DNA from: Ignavibacteriales bacterium UBA6490 | GTDB lineage: Bacteria > Bacteroidota > Ignavibacteria > Ignavibacteriales > Ignavibacteriaceae | Assembly (NCBI GenBank): GCA_002435365.1 | Contig: DJMM01000017.1 | Coordinates: 1 to 34,387, forward strand | Length of the DNA: 34,387 nt | Direction: 5' to 3' | Shown here: positions 23,731 through 31,757 of the stretch, in pieces | Layout: every line of letters begins with the position of its first letter | How positions within the stretch are numbered: the first letter of the stretch is position 1 | Translations under genes and position numbers: made by a program | Notes under the pieces: model-generated | What the model saw: only the letters and a program-made list of their open reading frames with translations | Databases searched by the model: none | Told to the model about the DNA's origin: nothing

Positions 23731-24757
23731 GCTCGAACCTCCTGGCAAACCTTGCATAAATTGCCGATTTTTTTTCGGATATTAACAACTCTGATATCAA
23801 TAATAAAATTGCCGGTATCAGAAAATAATAAAACCTGTCCTCGTAATCAGTTACTTTTTTTACACCGAACTCAGTTTTCTCAATCGATTCCAGATCATTA
23901 TATATATCGTTCAGGTTATCCTGGTAGTTATTTCCCTGGTAATACTTTCCGTTACCATTCCCGGCTATTTTTATCAGAGTAGGCTCATCTAGCTTTGTAA
24001 GTACAGTGTTGCCTTCATTGTCCTTTTTGAATGTAACCTGGCTGCCGCTGTATACCGGAATGGGAACACCGGAAGGAGATCCGAGCCCGATAGCATAGAT
24101 TTTTATTCCGTTTGATACAGCTTCTTCCACTGCCGTCATCGGATCCCCCTGGTTTTCTTCACCGTCAGTAATAATAATAATAGCTTTCTGTGTATTCTGT
24201 TTATAATTAAACGATTTTACAGCAAGTTCTATTGCTGGTCCGATTGCAGTGCCGGGCTGCGGAACTGAATTAAAATCAACCGCTGACAGGAAAAGATTGG
24301 CCGCCGAGTAATCTGTAGTTAATGGAATCTGTATGAATGCGTCCCCGGAAAATACAATCAGACCAATCCTGTCCCCCCTCAGCCTGCTTATCAGATTATT
24401 TATCTGAAGCTTAGCCCTCTCCAGCCTGTTGGGTTTGATATCCTCAGCTTTCATGCTTAAGGATACGTCAAGCAGAATGAATACATCAATACCGGTTTGC
24501 TTAACTTCCTGAACACGGGATCCTATCTGTGGATTTGCCCCAGAGATGATTATAAAAGCAGAAGCTAATAATAAAAGCGAAAACCTGAAGATACCCTTAA
24601 TTGTACTGAAACCGGGGATCAGGATACGGTGCATACCTCCTTCTGCAAATACAGACAGATCTTTTTTCCTCCTGGTATAGCTCCACCAGTATACTGCTGC
24701 AAGTACAGGCAGAATATAAAGTATATATAAATATTCCGGATGCGCGAATCTGAACAT
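23717..24757 (-). CDS. batB: BatB: VWA-domain membrane protein
   Basis: The 346-residue protein has two transmembrane helices near the N terminus (about 8-25 and 55-73), a von Willebrand A domain (about 88-290) and a C-terminal helix (about 310-328). The metal-ion adhesion site begins at Asp97 (DVSLSM), with further residues in FSGDAF, PLTTDY and ITDGEEN. It overlaps batA by one base (TAATG). BatA and BatB are similar and probably form a complex. Confidence 0.9.
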   Translation of the reverse strand: MFRFAHPEYLYILYILPVLAAVYWWSYTRRKKDLSVFAEGGMHRILIPGFSTIKGIFRFSLLLLASAFIIISGANPQIGSRVQEVKQTGIDVFILLDVSLSMKAEDIKPNRLERAKLQINNLISRLRGDRIGLIVFSGDAFIQIPLTTDYSAANLFLSAVDFNSVPQPGTAIGPAIELAVKSFNYKQNTQKAIIIITDGEENQGDPMTAVEEAVSNGIKIYAIGLGSPSGVPIPVYSGSQVTFKKDNEGNTVLTKLDEPTLIKIAGNGNGKYYQGNNYQDNLNDIYNDLESIEKTEFGVKKVTDYEDRFYYFLIPAILLLISELLISEKKSAIYARFARRFERENV

Positions 24758-25752
24758 TATGGAATTCTTCTTAAAATTGTTTTTGAAAAAAATATTTCCA
24801 GAAGCAGAAATATAAATCCTGCACCAATCCAGGGATAAAAAAGTTCCCTGGCATTTCTATATGAAGTAACTTCAATTTTCGTCCGCTCGAGCTTGTCAAT
24901 TTCTTTATAGATTTCCTCAAGTTTCCTGTTGTTTACAGCCCTGTAATATTTCCCATTGGTTTCGGAAGCAATCTTTTTAAGCAGATTTTCATCTATTTCA
25001 ACAGGAACCATCTGGTATCTTTTGCCGAATGCTGTCTGTACAGGGTATGGCGCCTCACCGATAGTCCCTACTCCTATTGTATAGATCCTTATTCCGAATG
25101 TCTTTGCTATCTCTGCAGCGGAAAAAGGATTAACTTCACCTGCATTATTTACACCATCCGTTACCAGAATTAATATCCTGCTTTTTGCATTGCTGTCCTT
25201 TAGCCTGTTAACCCCATTGGCAACTGCATTGCCGATAGCTGTTCCATCCTCAATCATTCCGCTTTTAACTTCCCTGAGCAAACCTGTCAATACATTATAA
25301 TCAATCGTCAAAGGACATTGGGTGAATGCTTCCCTTGAAAAAATTACCAGCCCTATACGGTCAGACTGCCTGTCACTAATAAAATTTTTAATTACAGTTT
25401 TTGCTGCCTCCAGCCTGTTCGGCGAAAAATCCTCGGCAAGCATGCTGCCTGAAATATCAAGTACCATTGCAATGTCGATCCCTTCCGAAAAAACATTTTC
25501 TCCCGAAGTAAACGACTGCGGTCTGGCAGCAGCAATTATAAAAAGAATTATGGCCAGCATTCTGAGTATGAACGGAAGATGCCTGAATTTTTCCCTCCAG
25601 CCTGCCGGAATTGCCTTAAAAGGATTTAACGAAGAAAAAATAATGTGATTCTCCCTTTTTCCGCCGCGCATTATATAATAAGATACAAGCAACGGAATTA
25701 TAAGCAGGAAGTATAGAACCCAGGGATATGCAAAACTGATGTCACTGAACAT
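24757..25752 (-). CDS. batA: BatA: VWA-domain membrane protein
   Basis: The 331-residue protein has transmembrane helices at about 8-28 and 58-76, a VWA domain (about 92-290) with a complete adhesion motif from Asp99 (DISGSM), plus IVFSREAF and LVTDGVNN, and a C-terminal helix. The start is set at the ATG at 25752, with GGAG upstream. This gives the typical N terminus MFSDISFAYPWVL. A longer reading from 25803 lies inside the preceding gene and adds 17 charged residues that the family lacks. Mutants in bat genes of Bacteroides fragilis and Leptospira were linked to aerotolerance, though the mechanism is disputed. Confidence 0.9.
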   Translation of the reverse strand: MFSDISFAYPWVLYFLLIIPLLVSYYIMRGGKRENHIIFSSLNPFKAIPAGWREKFRHLPFILRMLAIILFIIAAARPQSFTSGENVFSEGIDIAMVLDISGSMLAEDFSPNRLEAAKTVIKNFISDRQSDRIGLVIFSREAFTQCPLTIDYNVLTGLLREVKSGMIEDGTAIGNAVANGVNRLKDSNAKSRILILVTDGVNNAGEVNPFSAAEIAKTFGIRIYTIGVGTIGEAPYPVQTAFGKRYQMVPVEIDENLLKKIASETNGKYYRAVNNRKLEEIYKEIDKLERTKIEVTSYRNARELFYPWIGAGFIFLLLEIFFSKTILRRIP

Positions 25753-26722
25753 TGCCTGCTCCGTTTTCTTCCTTGCCGTCTTCCGGAATTGTGCTTTCAA
25801 CAATCGAATATGCCTTTTTCATCATCATTTCATTTACCTCGTTCATCGGAACGAACTTTGCGAATTTTACAAGGTCAGCATAATTCAAAAACTCGGTTGT
25901 GTCCTTTACAACCGTACCGGCTTCTTTTGTATTATTAAGAAGTTCAATGGTTTCTCCGGTGGTAAGCTCGAGAGAGGGGAAGCCAAACCGTCCTTCAAAA
26001 TATTTTCTTATTATTCCTGTAACTTCAGAATGGAACTCTTTAATCAAACCCTTCTGCCATAAACTTTTCTTCTCAAGCTCATCCAGTGAAGTTAATGCAG
26101 TAACATGCGGTGGAATATAAATCTTTTTCAATCCTGCGAGCAGTTCCCTCTTTCTTTTTATTCTTAAATAGAAATAAACTGCCGCAGCAGCCAAAGCAAT
26201 ACCTATTAATATATACAAGAGGATCAGGCGCCAGTCGATTGGAATTGTAAGAGGCTCCTTTATATCCTTGATCTCCTCCTGGACGTTCACTTTAACTGCA
26301 TTTATCCGGAAGGCAACTTCATTCGATACTGCTGATTTTAATGTGGAATCCTCCGCGGAATATTTACCAGCAAGAAAAGAAGCCCTGTCTTTCTTCCCGC
26401 CTTTCCAGTAATAAAAAGTGATGGGGGGTATCTTCACATCCGCGGAGTCGTAACGGGAAAGGATAATTTCCTGCTCGGTTACAATCTTACCATTTACATC
26501 TTTAATGACCGGCTTATTTATACTTATAATATCAATATTGATGATGCTGTCCCTGAATGAAGGCTCTGCAAAACTCAGTCCTTTATCATGTTCTACCTTA
26601 AAATGAAGCTTTACGTAATCACCGATCATATATGCAGTAGTATCTGTATATGCATTTACTTTAAATTCCTGTGGATAAACTGCTGCCGCGGCAATCAGAA
26701 TTATTACTAATGCCCTTACCAT
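25742..26722 (-). CDS. Bat-operon membrane protein with periplasmic beta domain
   Basis: The 326-residue protein has a signal peptide (about 1-17), a periplasmic beta-rich domain (about 20-150), one transmembrane helix (165-186) and a helical cytoplasmic domain (about 190-310). The C-terminal part, with SLWQKGLIKEFHSEVTGIIRKYFEGRFG, resembles the region that DUF4381-type proteins contribute to MoxR/VWA operons, and also the tail of BatD. I do not know a specific function. It overlaps DUF58 by 7 bases and batA by 11, so it is an integral part of the operon. Confidence 0.8.
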   Translation of the reverse strand: MVRALVIILIAAAAVYPQEFKVNAYTDTTAYMIGDYVKLHFKVEHDKGLSFAEPSFRDSIINIDIISINKPVIKDVNGKIVTEQEIILSRYDSADVKIPPITFYYWKGGKKDRASFLAGKYSAEDSTLKSAVSNEVAFRINAVKVNVQEEIKDIKEPLTIPIDWRLILLYILIGIALAAAAVYFYLRIKRKRELLAGLKKIYIPPHVTALTSLDELEKKSLWQKGLIKEFHSEVTGIIRKYFEGRFGFPSLELTTGETIELLNNTKEAGTVVKDTTEFLNYADLVKFAKFVPMNEVNEMMMKKAYSIVESTIPEDGKEENGAGNVQ

Positions 26723-27591
26723 CTTCTCCCCCTCATTCGGAAAAAGTTAATAAGCGGTTTTACGTAATCCTCACCTGTCATAATTTCAATTTTATCGAGA
26801 CGGCTTCTGGTGAATAAATTTTTAAGACGAAGCATTTCCTCATCTCTCTGCAGCCTGAAAAAATTCTGCACTTTTTTATCGGAAGTGTCAATCCATCGCT
26901 CTTCACCGGTTTCAGCATCGCTGAACTTCATTAATCCTAACTTCGGTATATTAATTTCGCGCTCATCTTTCAGCATAATTCCGATCAGATCATGTTTTTT
27001 CCCGATCATGCGGAGTATCTTTTCATACCCGCTGTCCATAAAATCGGAAAGTACGAACACTATGCTTCTTTTCTTGATCGCATTATTCATGTATTCGAGA
27101 GCGGTGCGGATACTTGTGGTTTTACCCTCCGGTTCAAATGACAGAACTTCTCTTATGATCCTTAAAACATGCTTTCTCCCCTTACGCGGAGGAACGAATT
27201 TTTCGATCTTGTCAGTAAAAAGAATCAGTCCGACTTTATCATTATTCTTCAACGCAGAGAATGAAAGCACTGCGCTCAGCTCGGCTGCAATGCGCTGTTT
27301 TGTTTTATCTTTGGTACCGAACAATAATGAACCGCTGAGGTCGGCCAGGATCATTACTGTCAGTTCCCGTTCTTCCTCGAAAATTTTGATAAAGGGGTGA
27401 CCGAACCGGGCGGTAACATTCCAATCGATATTCCTTATATCATCCCCGAACTGGTATTCACGCACCTCGGAAAATTCCATTCCCCTCCCCTTGAATACAG
27501 AATGATATTCACCGGAAAAAACCTGGTTGACAACGCCCCTGGTTTTTATTTCTATCTGTCTGACCTGCTTTAGAAGATCCTTTGTAAGCAT
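26716..27591 (-). CDS. DUF58 protein of the MoxR-Bat system
   Basis: The 291-residue cytoplasmic protein contains a DUF58 domain. The diagnostic block is EYQFGDDIRNIDWNVTAR (46-63), followed by a VWA-like fold with DLSGSLLFG and VLSDFMDSG. Members accompany MoxR ATPases and VWA proteins and are thought to be part of a chaperone-like complex. It starts at the stop of moxR with a one-base overlap (TGATG). Confidence 0.93.
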   Translation of the reverse strand: MLTKDLLKQVRQIEIKTRGVVNQVFSGEYHSVFKGRGMEFSEVREYQFGDDIRNIDWNVTARFGHPFIKIFEEERELTVMILADLSGSLLFGTKDKTKQRIAAELSAVLSFSALKNNDKVGLILFTDKIEKFVPPRKGRKHVLRIIREVLSFEPEGKTTSIRTALEYMNNAIKKRSIVFVLSDFMDSGYEKILRMIGKKHDLIGIMLKDEREINIPKLGLMKFSDAETGEERWIDTSDKKVQNFFRLQRDEEMLRLKNLFTRSRLDKIEIMTGEDYVKPLINFFRMRGRRW

Positions 27592-28574
27592 CAGGGCACT
27601 TCGATGGTGTTAAGAATTTCCTGGATAATATTTTCCGGTGTAATTTCTTCAGCCTCTGCTTCATAAGAAACAGCAATGCGGTGACGCATAACATCCGGGC
27701 AGACTGCCCTTACGTCTTCCGGAATTACATATCCCCTTCTTCTTATAAATGCCATGGCACGGGCTCCCAGAGCAAGATTGATGGACGCACGTGGCGAGGC
27801 TCCATAACTTATCAGATCGGTCAATTTTTCAAGCTTAAATTCCTTAGGCGACCTTGTTGCAAACACAATATCAAGTATGTATTTCTCGATTTTTTCATCT
27901 ATATAAATTTCATTAATAAGATTTCTGGCATTCAGAATATCCGACGGTGAAATAACCTGCTGAACATTCAGGCTGTCAAGATTAATATTCTGACGCATGA
28001 TCTTCAGCTCTTCATCTCTCTGGGGATAAGTTATTTTCACTTTGAGCATGAACCTGTCTACCTGTGCCTCGGGAAGAGGATATGTACCTTCCTGCTCAAT
28101 AGGATTTTGAGTAGCAAGCACGAGAAACGGTTCCTCCAGCTTATAGGTCTGATCACCGATTGTAACCTGACGTTCCTGCATGGCTTCAAGAAGCGCACTT
28201 TGAACCTTAGCGGGTGCGCGGTTAATTTCATCGGCAAGAATAAAATTGGAGAAGACAGGACCCTTCCTTATAAAGAAATTGCTTTCTTTCTGATTGTATA
28301 TCATCGTACCAACCAGATCTGCCGGAAGAAGATCGGGCGTAAATTGTATCCTCTGGAATTTTGCTTTCATTGCCGAGGCAAGAGTTTTTATGGCAAGAGT
28401 TTTGGCCAGACCGGGCACCCCTTCCAGTAATATGTGACCGTTGCCGAGCAGACCGATAAGCAGACGCTCAACCATAGCTTTCTGGCCAACAATAACTTTG
28501 CTGATCTCATTCATCAGAAGATCAATAAAAGCGCTTTCCTGTTTTATTTTTTCATTTAATGCGGTAATGTCCAC
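27591..28574 (-). CDS. moxR: MoxR-family AAA+ ATPase
   Basis: The 327-residue ATPase is the first gene of the Bat operon and probably acts as a chaperone for the VWA proteins encoded after it. It shows Walker A GVPGLAKT (52-59), Walker B LADEINRAP with Asp115-Glu116, sensor 1 LATQNPIEQEG, an arginine-finger region in PLPEAQVDRF, and sensor 2 in the helical lid (GASPRASI). The start is GTG at 28572-28574, 6 bases after AGAGGG. A consensus promoter lies upstream. Confidence 0.95.
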   Translation of the reverse strand: MDITALNEKIKQESAFIDLLMNEISKVIVGQKAMVERLLIGLLGNGHILLEGVPGLAKTLAIKTLASAMKAKFQRIQFTPDLLPADLVGTMIYNQKESNFFIRKGPVFSNFILADEINRAPAKVQSALLEAMQERQVTIGDQTYKLEEPFLVLATQNPIEQEGTYPLPEAQVDRFMLKVKITYPQRDEELKIMRQNINLDSLNVQQVISPSDILNARNLINEIYIDEKIEKYILDIVFATRSPKEFKLEKLTDLISYGASPRASINLALGARAMAFIRRRGYVIPEDVRAVCPDVMRHRIAVSYEAEAEEITPENIIQEILNTIEVP

Positions 28575-28627
28575 TTTATCCCTCTAATATTGATAAATTT
28601 ATTAATACGAATAGATTTAGACGCCTG

Positions 28628-28659
28628 CAAACTTATAAATGTTGCAAGTTTTTATCAAA
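28628..28659 (-). promoter_or_regulatory. promoter of the moxR-bat operon
   Basis: On the minus strand TTTG (28656-28659), exactly 20 bases, then TAAGTTTG (28628-28635) is a perfect match to the Bacteroidota consensus. The leader to the GTG start is about 45 bases. It lies just after the terminator of the preceding gene, so the ten-gene operon is an independent unit. Confidence 0.6.
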
Positions 28660-28677
28660 AAAATCAGTGATGGGGAT

Positions 28678-28715
28678 AAAAAAATCCCCTGATTTAGGAA
28701 CCAGGGGATTTTTTT
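28678..28715. terminator. bidirectional terminator between the sorted protein and moxR
   Basis: A 14-base arm (28678-28691) of A-run plus ATCCCCTG pairs perfectly with 28702-28715 around a 10-base loop, so a T-run follows the stem on both strands. In place it ends the minus-strand gene that stops at 28743. Confidence 0.85.
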
Positions 28716-28742
28716 GGTATTAATGCTGCGAGGATCATTTTT

Positions 28743-30023
28743 TCATTTCAACAGCAGTAATTTCTTTACCATATTAAATTCACCGTGCTGCAGACTATAA
28801 AAATATATTCCTGATGCTAAACTGCTCCCGTCAAACTCTTCTTCGTGAAAACCCGGCTCCTGGATCCCGTCTACAAGAACCGAAACTTTTCTGCCGGTTA
28901 GATCATAAACAGCCAATTTTACCACTGCTGCTTCATTTCCATTTAGTGCAGGCACGGAATATCTTATCTTTGTTACCGGATTAAACGGGTTGGGAAAATT
29001 CTGAAAGAGATTGAATTCCGGTTTGATTACCGGATCATTAACGGAGATGACGACATTACCATTAAGATTGCGATAGACATAACCGTTATCACATAACAGC
29101 CACCCGGTTTTATAATCTGTGAATTCAATATCCCTTACACCTGCCGGCAGCGATAAATTCTCTTCATTCCAGGTTAAGCCTTCATCATTGCTGAAGAAGA
29201 GTCTGCCGGATGAGGCTTCCCAGGTGCCCGACCAGATTTTAGACTGATCACCCGGAAGAAATTCCAGGTCCGCTACAGGTTGATTGAAGCCGGGAATAAT
29301 ATTCCATGAAGCACCGCCATCTGTGGTTTTCTTCATTTGGAAAGAACTGCCGTCAGTTGAATTGAAGAACCCGATATTTTCATCATAGAATTTAAGTACA
29401 CCCAAACCGCCGATAAGCGATAAATATTGCCAGTATATTCCTCCATTGGTGGTTTTAAACAAACCGGATGTAATGCCCCCCGAAGCATAGAAATATCCGG
29501 TGTTTGTATTTACAAAATCAAGCCTGCGCCAGATGTCACCAGAGTAAGGACTAAAGCTTCCTTCATTCTTTGATAGCCAGCTGTTACCCCCATCTGTGCT
29601 CACCAAAATTGCCGCGGGGTCCCAAACGGATATCCCGTCACCCATAGCAACAGCATTGGTTGCATCAAAAAATTCTATGTAGTTTATAAATTCGGTTAGC
29701 GTACTGTCGTGAAAAGTCAGCTGCCAGCTGCTTCCGCCATCTGTCGATTTATATATTTTCCCCTCATCATCCCCGAAAATAATGGTTTGCGGATCAATCA
29801 TTACAATATCAACAGCCGACGAGGGATGCTGCAGTTGAAACCAATTTAATCCTCCGTCTGCAGTTTTGTAAATCTGACCATACGAAACAACAGCATTGCT
29901 GCTGTCGATAGCATCCATTGCCCATCCATTATTTTCTCCCAACTGAATACCATTGTTACAAAGTTCCCATTGTGCATCTACAGTCAGGCTCAAACAAAGA
30001 ATCAAAAGTATCAATTTATTCAT
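28743..30023 (-). CDS. secreted YCF48/BNR-repeat protein with type IX sorting domain
   Basis: The 426-residue protein has a signal peptide (1-17, MNKLILLILCLSL), a series of beta-propeller blades with TADGGLNWF, STDGGSSWQ, STDGGNSWL, TTNGGIYWQ and TTDGGASWN (photosystem-stability/BNR-like repeats), and a C-terminal Por/T9SS sorting domain. That domain begins FQNFPNPFNPVTKIRY and ends GIYFYSLQHGEF plus KKLLLLK. It would be exported by Sec and then by the type IX system to the cell surface. The start is set at the ATG at 30023, preceded by GGGAGGG, because a longer reading from 30128 would put 35 residues before the signal peptide. No binding target can be inferred. Confidence 0.88.
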   Translation of the reverse strand: MNKLILLILCLSLTVDAQWELCNNGIQLGENNGWAMDAIDSSNAVVSYGQIYKTADGGLNWFQLQHPSSAVDIVMIDPQTIIFGDDEGKIYKSTDGGSSWQLTFHDSTLTEFINYIEFFDATNAVAMGDGISVWDPAAILVSTDGGNSWLSKNEGSFSPYSGDIWRRLDFVNTNTGYFYASGGITSGLFKTTNGGIYWQYLSLIGGLGVLKFYDENIGFFNSTDGSSFQMKKTTDGGASWNIIPGFNQPVADLEFLPGDQSKIWSGTWEASSGRLFFSNDEGLTWNEENLSLPAGVRDIEFTDYKTGWLLCDNGYVYRNLNGNVVISVNDPVIKPEFNLFQNFPNPFNPVTKIRYSVPALNGNEAAVVKLAVYDLTGRKVSVLVDGIQEPGFHEEEFDGSSLASGIYFYSLQHGEFNMVKKLLLLK

Positions 30024-30272
30024 TATTGCCCTCCCGGAGTATATAATAATTCTCTTCTCTTTTGTGAGGATTGTTATGTGAAGATGATGATCAGACATAT
30101 GTTGCCTGTACAGAAAATTTAAGTGCAAATGCGTATGGATAATAGCTAATCAAAAAAATAATCACAAACAAATACATAAGTGTATCACTCAAAATATTAA
30201 AATTTGTGAATTATCAAGTATTTTTATTATTGATTAATAGCGCTTGAATCTACTTCTGCTTCTGCACCTGAT

Positions 30273-30321
30273 CCCATTCTAACCTGATTCTAATCCCATT
30301 CTAACCCCATTCTATTCTCAT
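30273..30321. repeat. 11-base-period tandem repeat, array 2
   Basis: About four and a half units of 11 bases. Units 1 and 3 are identical, CCCATTCTAAC. Unit 2 is CTGATTCTAAT and unit 4 is CCCATTCTATT. The shared core ATTCTAA and the period are the same as in array 1 at 13073-13138, more than 17 kb away. Confidence 0.8.
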
Positions 30322-30341
30322 CTTTATGAGAATAGAATGGG
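30306..30341. repeat. perfect 16-bp hairpin at the end of array 2
   Basis: CCCATTCTATTCTCAT (30306-30321) is the exact reverse complement of 30326-30341, with a 4-base loop CTTT. The left arm is the last repeat unit, and the right arm is an inverted unit followed by GGAATG. No T-run follows on either strand, so this is not a normal terminator. Confidence 0.85.
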
Positions 30342-30487
30342 ATTGGAATGACTTTTGATTTGTTTCATTCTTACGGTAACTGCTCAAGCGGAAAGATTTC
30401 AACAGTTGTAAAAAAATATAGCTCTTGGAATGTTTTTCTGGTGTTTTATAATGAGAACCGTTGAAGGAACTGTGATAACGGATCTTC

Positions 30488-31666
30488 TTACAAATTATTT
30501 ACTTTAAATATCGCAAACTTCAGATATGAAGTTTCGGGCATTGCCGGCAGCTGGGGATGATCCATTGCAGCACCGGTAAAATAAAGAAGCTGCAGTTTTT
30601 TTTCTGCTTTCGAAGCACCTCTGTACACGCCTTGAAGAAAATCCTCTCTGCCCAGATGATGTGAACAGGAAGAGGTTACCAGGAAGCCGTCATCAGCCAG
30701 AATTTTTAATGCCAGCTTATTCAGTTTTTCATATCCTTTACGCGCTGCCGGCAGACTCTTTTTGCTTTTGGCAAACGGCGGCGGGTCAAGCATTAAAACA
30801 TCGTATTTTTTGTTTTCGTTCAGGGAATTTATTATAAATGCCATTACTTCCATTGAAATAAATTCTGATTCAGTTGTAAAGGAATTCAACTGATAATTAA
30901 GCTTTGCGTTTTCAATCTCAACTGCCGAAGAATCAACGAACTTTACTGATGCGGCACCTGCTTTGCATGCATGCAGACCAAAACCTCCGCTGTTGCAGAA
31001 AGCATCCACTACATGCTTATCTTTAACAAAATCCTCTATCCGGTACCTGTTGTCCCCCTGGTCAAAATAAAACCCTGTCTTTTGCGCTTTGTCAAATTCG
31101 ATTTTATAACGGATCGATCCGTCGCTTATAGTTTCCGTTACTCTTTCGCCAAGATAAATCTCATCGGTCTCCGGAAGTCCTTCAAGTCTGCGGAAATGAA
31201 GTTCGTTCTTTGTGAAGATGTTTTTAGCCTTGAATTCATTTTTAAGAACATCAGCTATTACTCCGGCATTTTTCTCCATGCCGAATGAATAAACCTGCAG
31301 GACGTAGGTGTCGTTATATTTATCGATTATCAGTCCGGGCATAAAATCGCTTTCGCTGAAAAGCAGACGATATGCCTCTCTCCCCTTGTAGACTGTTTTT
31401 CTCAACTCATCTGCCCGGATTATTTTATCCCTGGCGAAGGAATAAAAATCCGGGATACTGTCGGCGGAAAGCATCCTTACCGAGATCAGGGAATTCTTAT
31501 TATAAAATCCTGTTCCCATAAAGTCACCCCTGGCATCATTAACATCCACCATATCCCCGTTATCGGCATTACCCTGAATTTTGTCAATTTCATTGCTGAA
31601 AATCCACAGGTGACCTAATTTTATTCTTCTTTCCTCATGCCTTTTCAGGAATATTTTTGAGTTCAT
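30488..31666 (-). CDS. rlmI: 23S rRNA m5C methyltransferase, RlmI family
   Basis: This 392-residue enzyme uses S-adenosylmethionine to methylate a cytosine of 23S rRNA (C1962 in E. coli). It has an N-terminal PUA domain (about 1-75, GHLWIFSNEI), a middle domain with FDKAQKTGFYFDQGDNR (191-207) and a Rossmann methyltransferase core with DAFCNSGGFG (221-230), DPPPFAKSK (294-302) and the catalytic-loop Cys334 in TSSCSHH. The length fits the family (about 390-400). An AAGGA site precedes the ATG. The exact target base is inferred from the family. Confidence 0.9.
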   Translation of the reverse strand: MNSKIFLKRHEERRIKLGHLWIFSNEIDKIQGNADNGDMVDVNDARGDFMGTGFYNKNSLISVRMLSADSIPDFYSFARDKIIRADELRKTVYKGREAYRLLFSESDFMPGLIIDKYNDTYVLQVYSFGMEKNAGVIADVLKNEFKAKNIFTKNELHFRRLEGLPETDEIYLGERVTETISDGSIRYKIEFDKAQKTGFYFDQGDNRYRIEDFVKDKHVVDAFCNSGGFGLHACKAGAASVKFVDSSAVEIENAKLNYQLNSFTTESEFISMEVMAFIINSLNENKKYDVLMLDPPPFAKSKKSLPAARKGYEKLNKLALKILADDGFLVTSSCSHHLGREDFLQGVYRGASKAEKKLQLLYFTGAAMDHPQLPAMPETSYLKFAIFKVNNL

Positions 31667-31700
31667 AACACATCCTTCTTTAAAATAGAAGTGATTAAAA

Positions 31701-31732
31701 TTTCATATGACAATTTTAATTATTAATTTTTG
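31701..31732 (+). promoter_or_regulatory. candidate promoter of the metallophosphoesterase gene
   Basis: TTTC (31701-31704), 20 bases, then AATTTTTG (31725-31732). Both boxes differ by one base from the consensus. It lies 26 bases before the start codon in the divergent gap with rlmI. Confidence 0.3.
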
Positions 31733-31757
31733 TTAAAAAAATTCTGGTAAAACTGCA

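Larger units (their letters stand above)
30024..30487. other. 464-bp non-coding region between rlmI and the sorted protein
   Basis: No convincing open frame. The stretch is AT-rich and lies between two genes on the minus strand. Its only clear structure is the 11-base-period array with a perfect hairpin at 30273-30341. No confident promoter for the sorted protein or terminator for rlmI was found. Confidence 0.6.

Noticed and set aside
26810..27400. A 196-codon plus-strand frame opposite the DUF58 gene
   Set aside because: It is fully antisense to a gene with clear motifs. The Ser/Phe/Leu-rich product has no recognisable domain, so it is a shadow.
30306..30341. Rho-independent terminator for rlmI
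   Set aside because: The stem is AT-rich, no T-run follows on either strand, and it lies about 150 bases past the rlmI stop.
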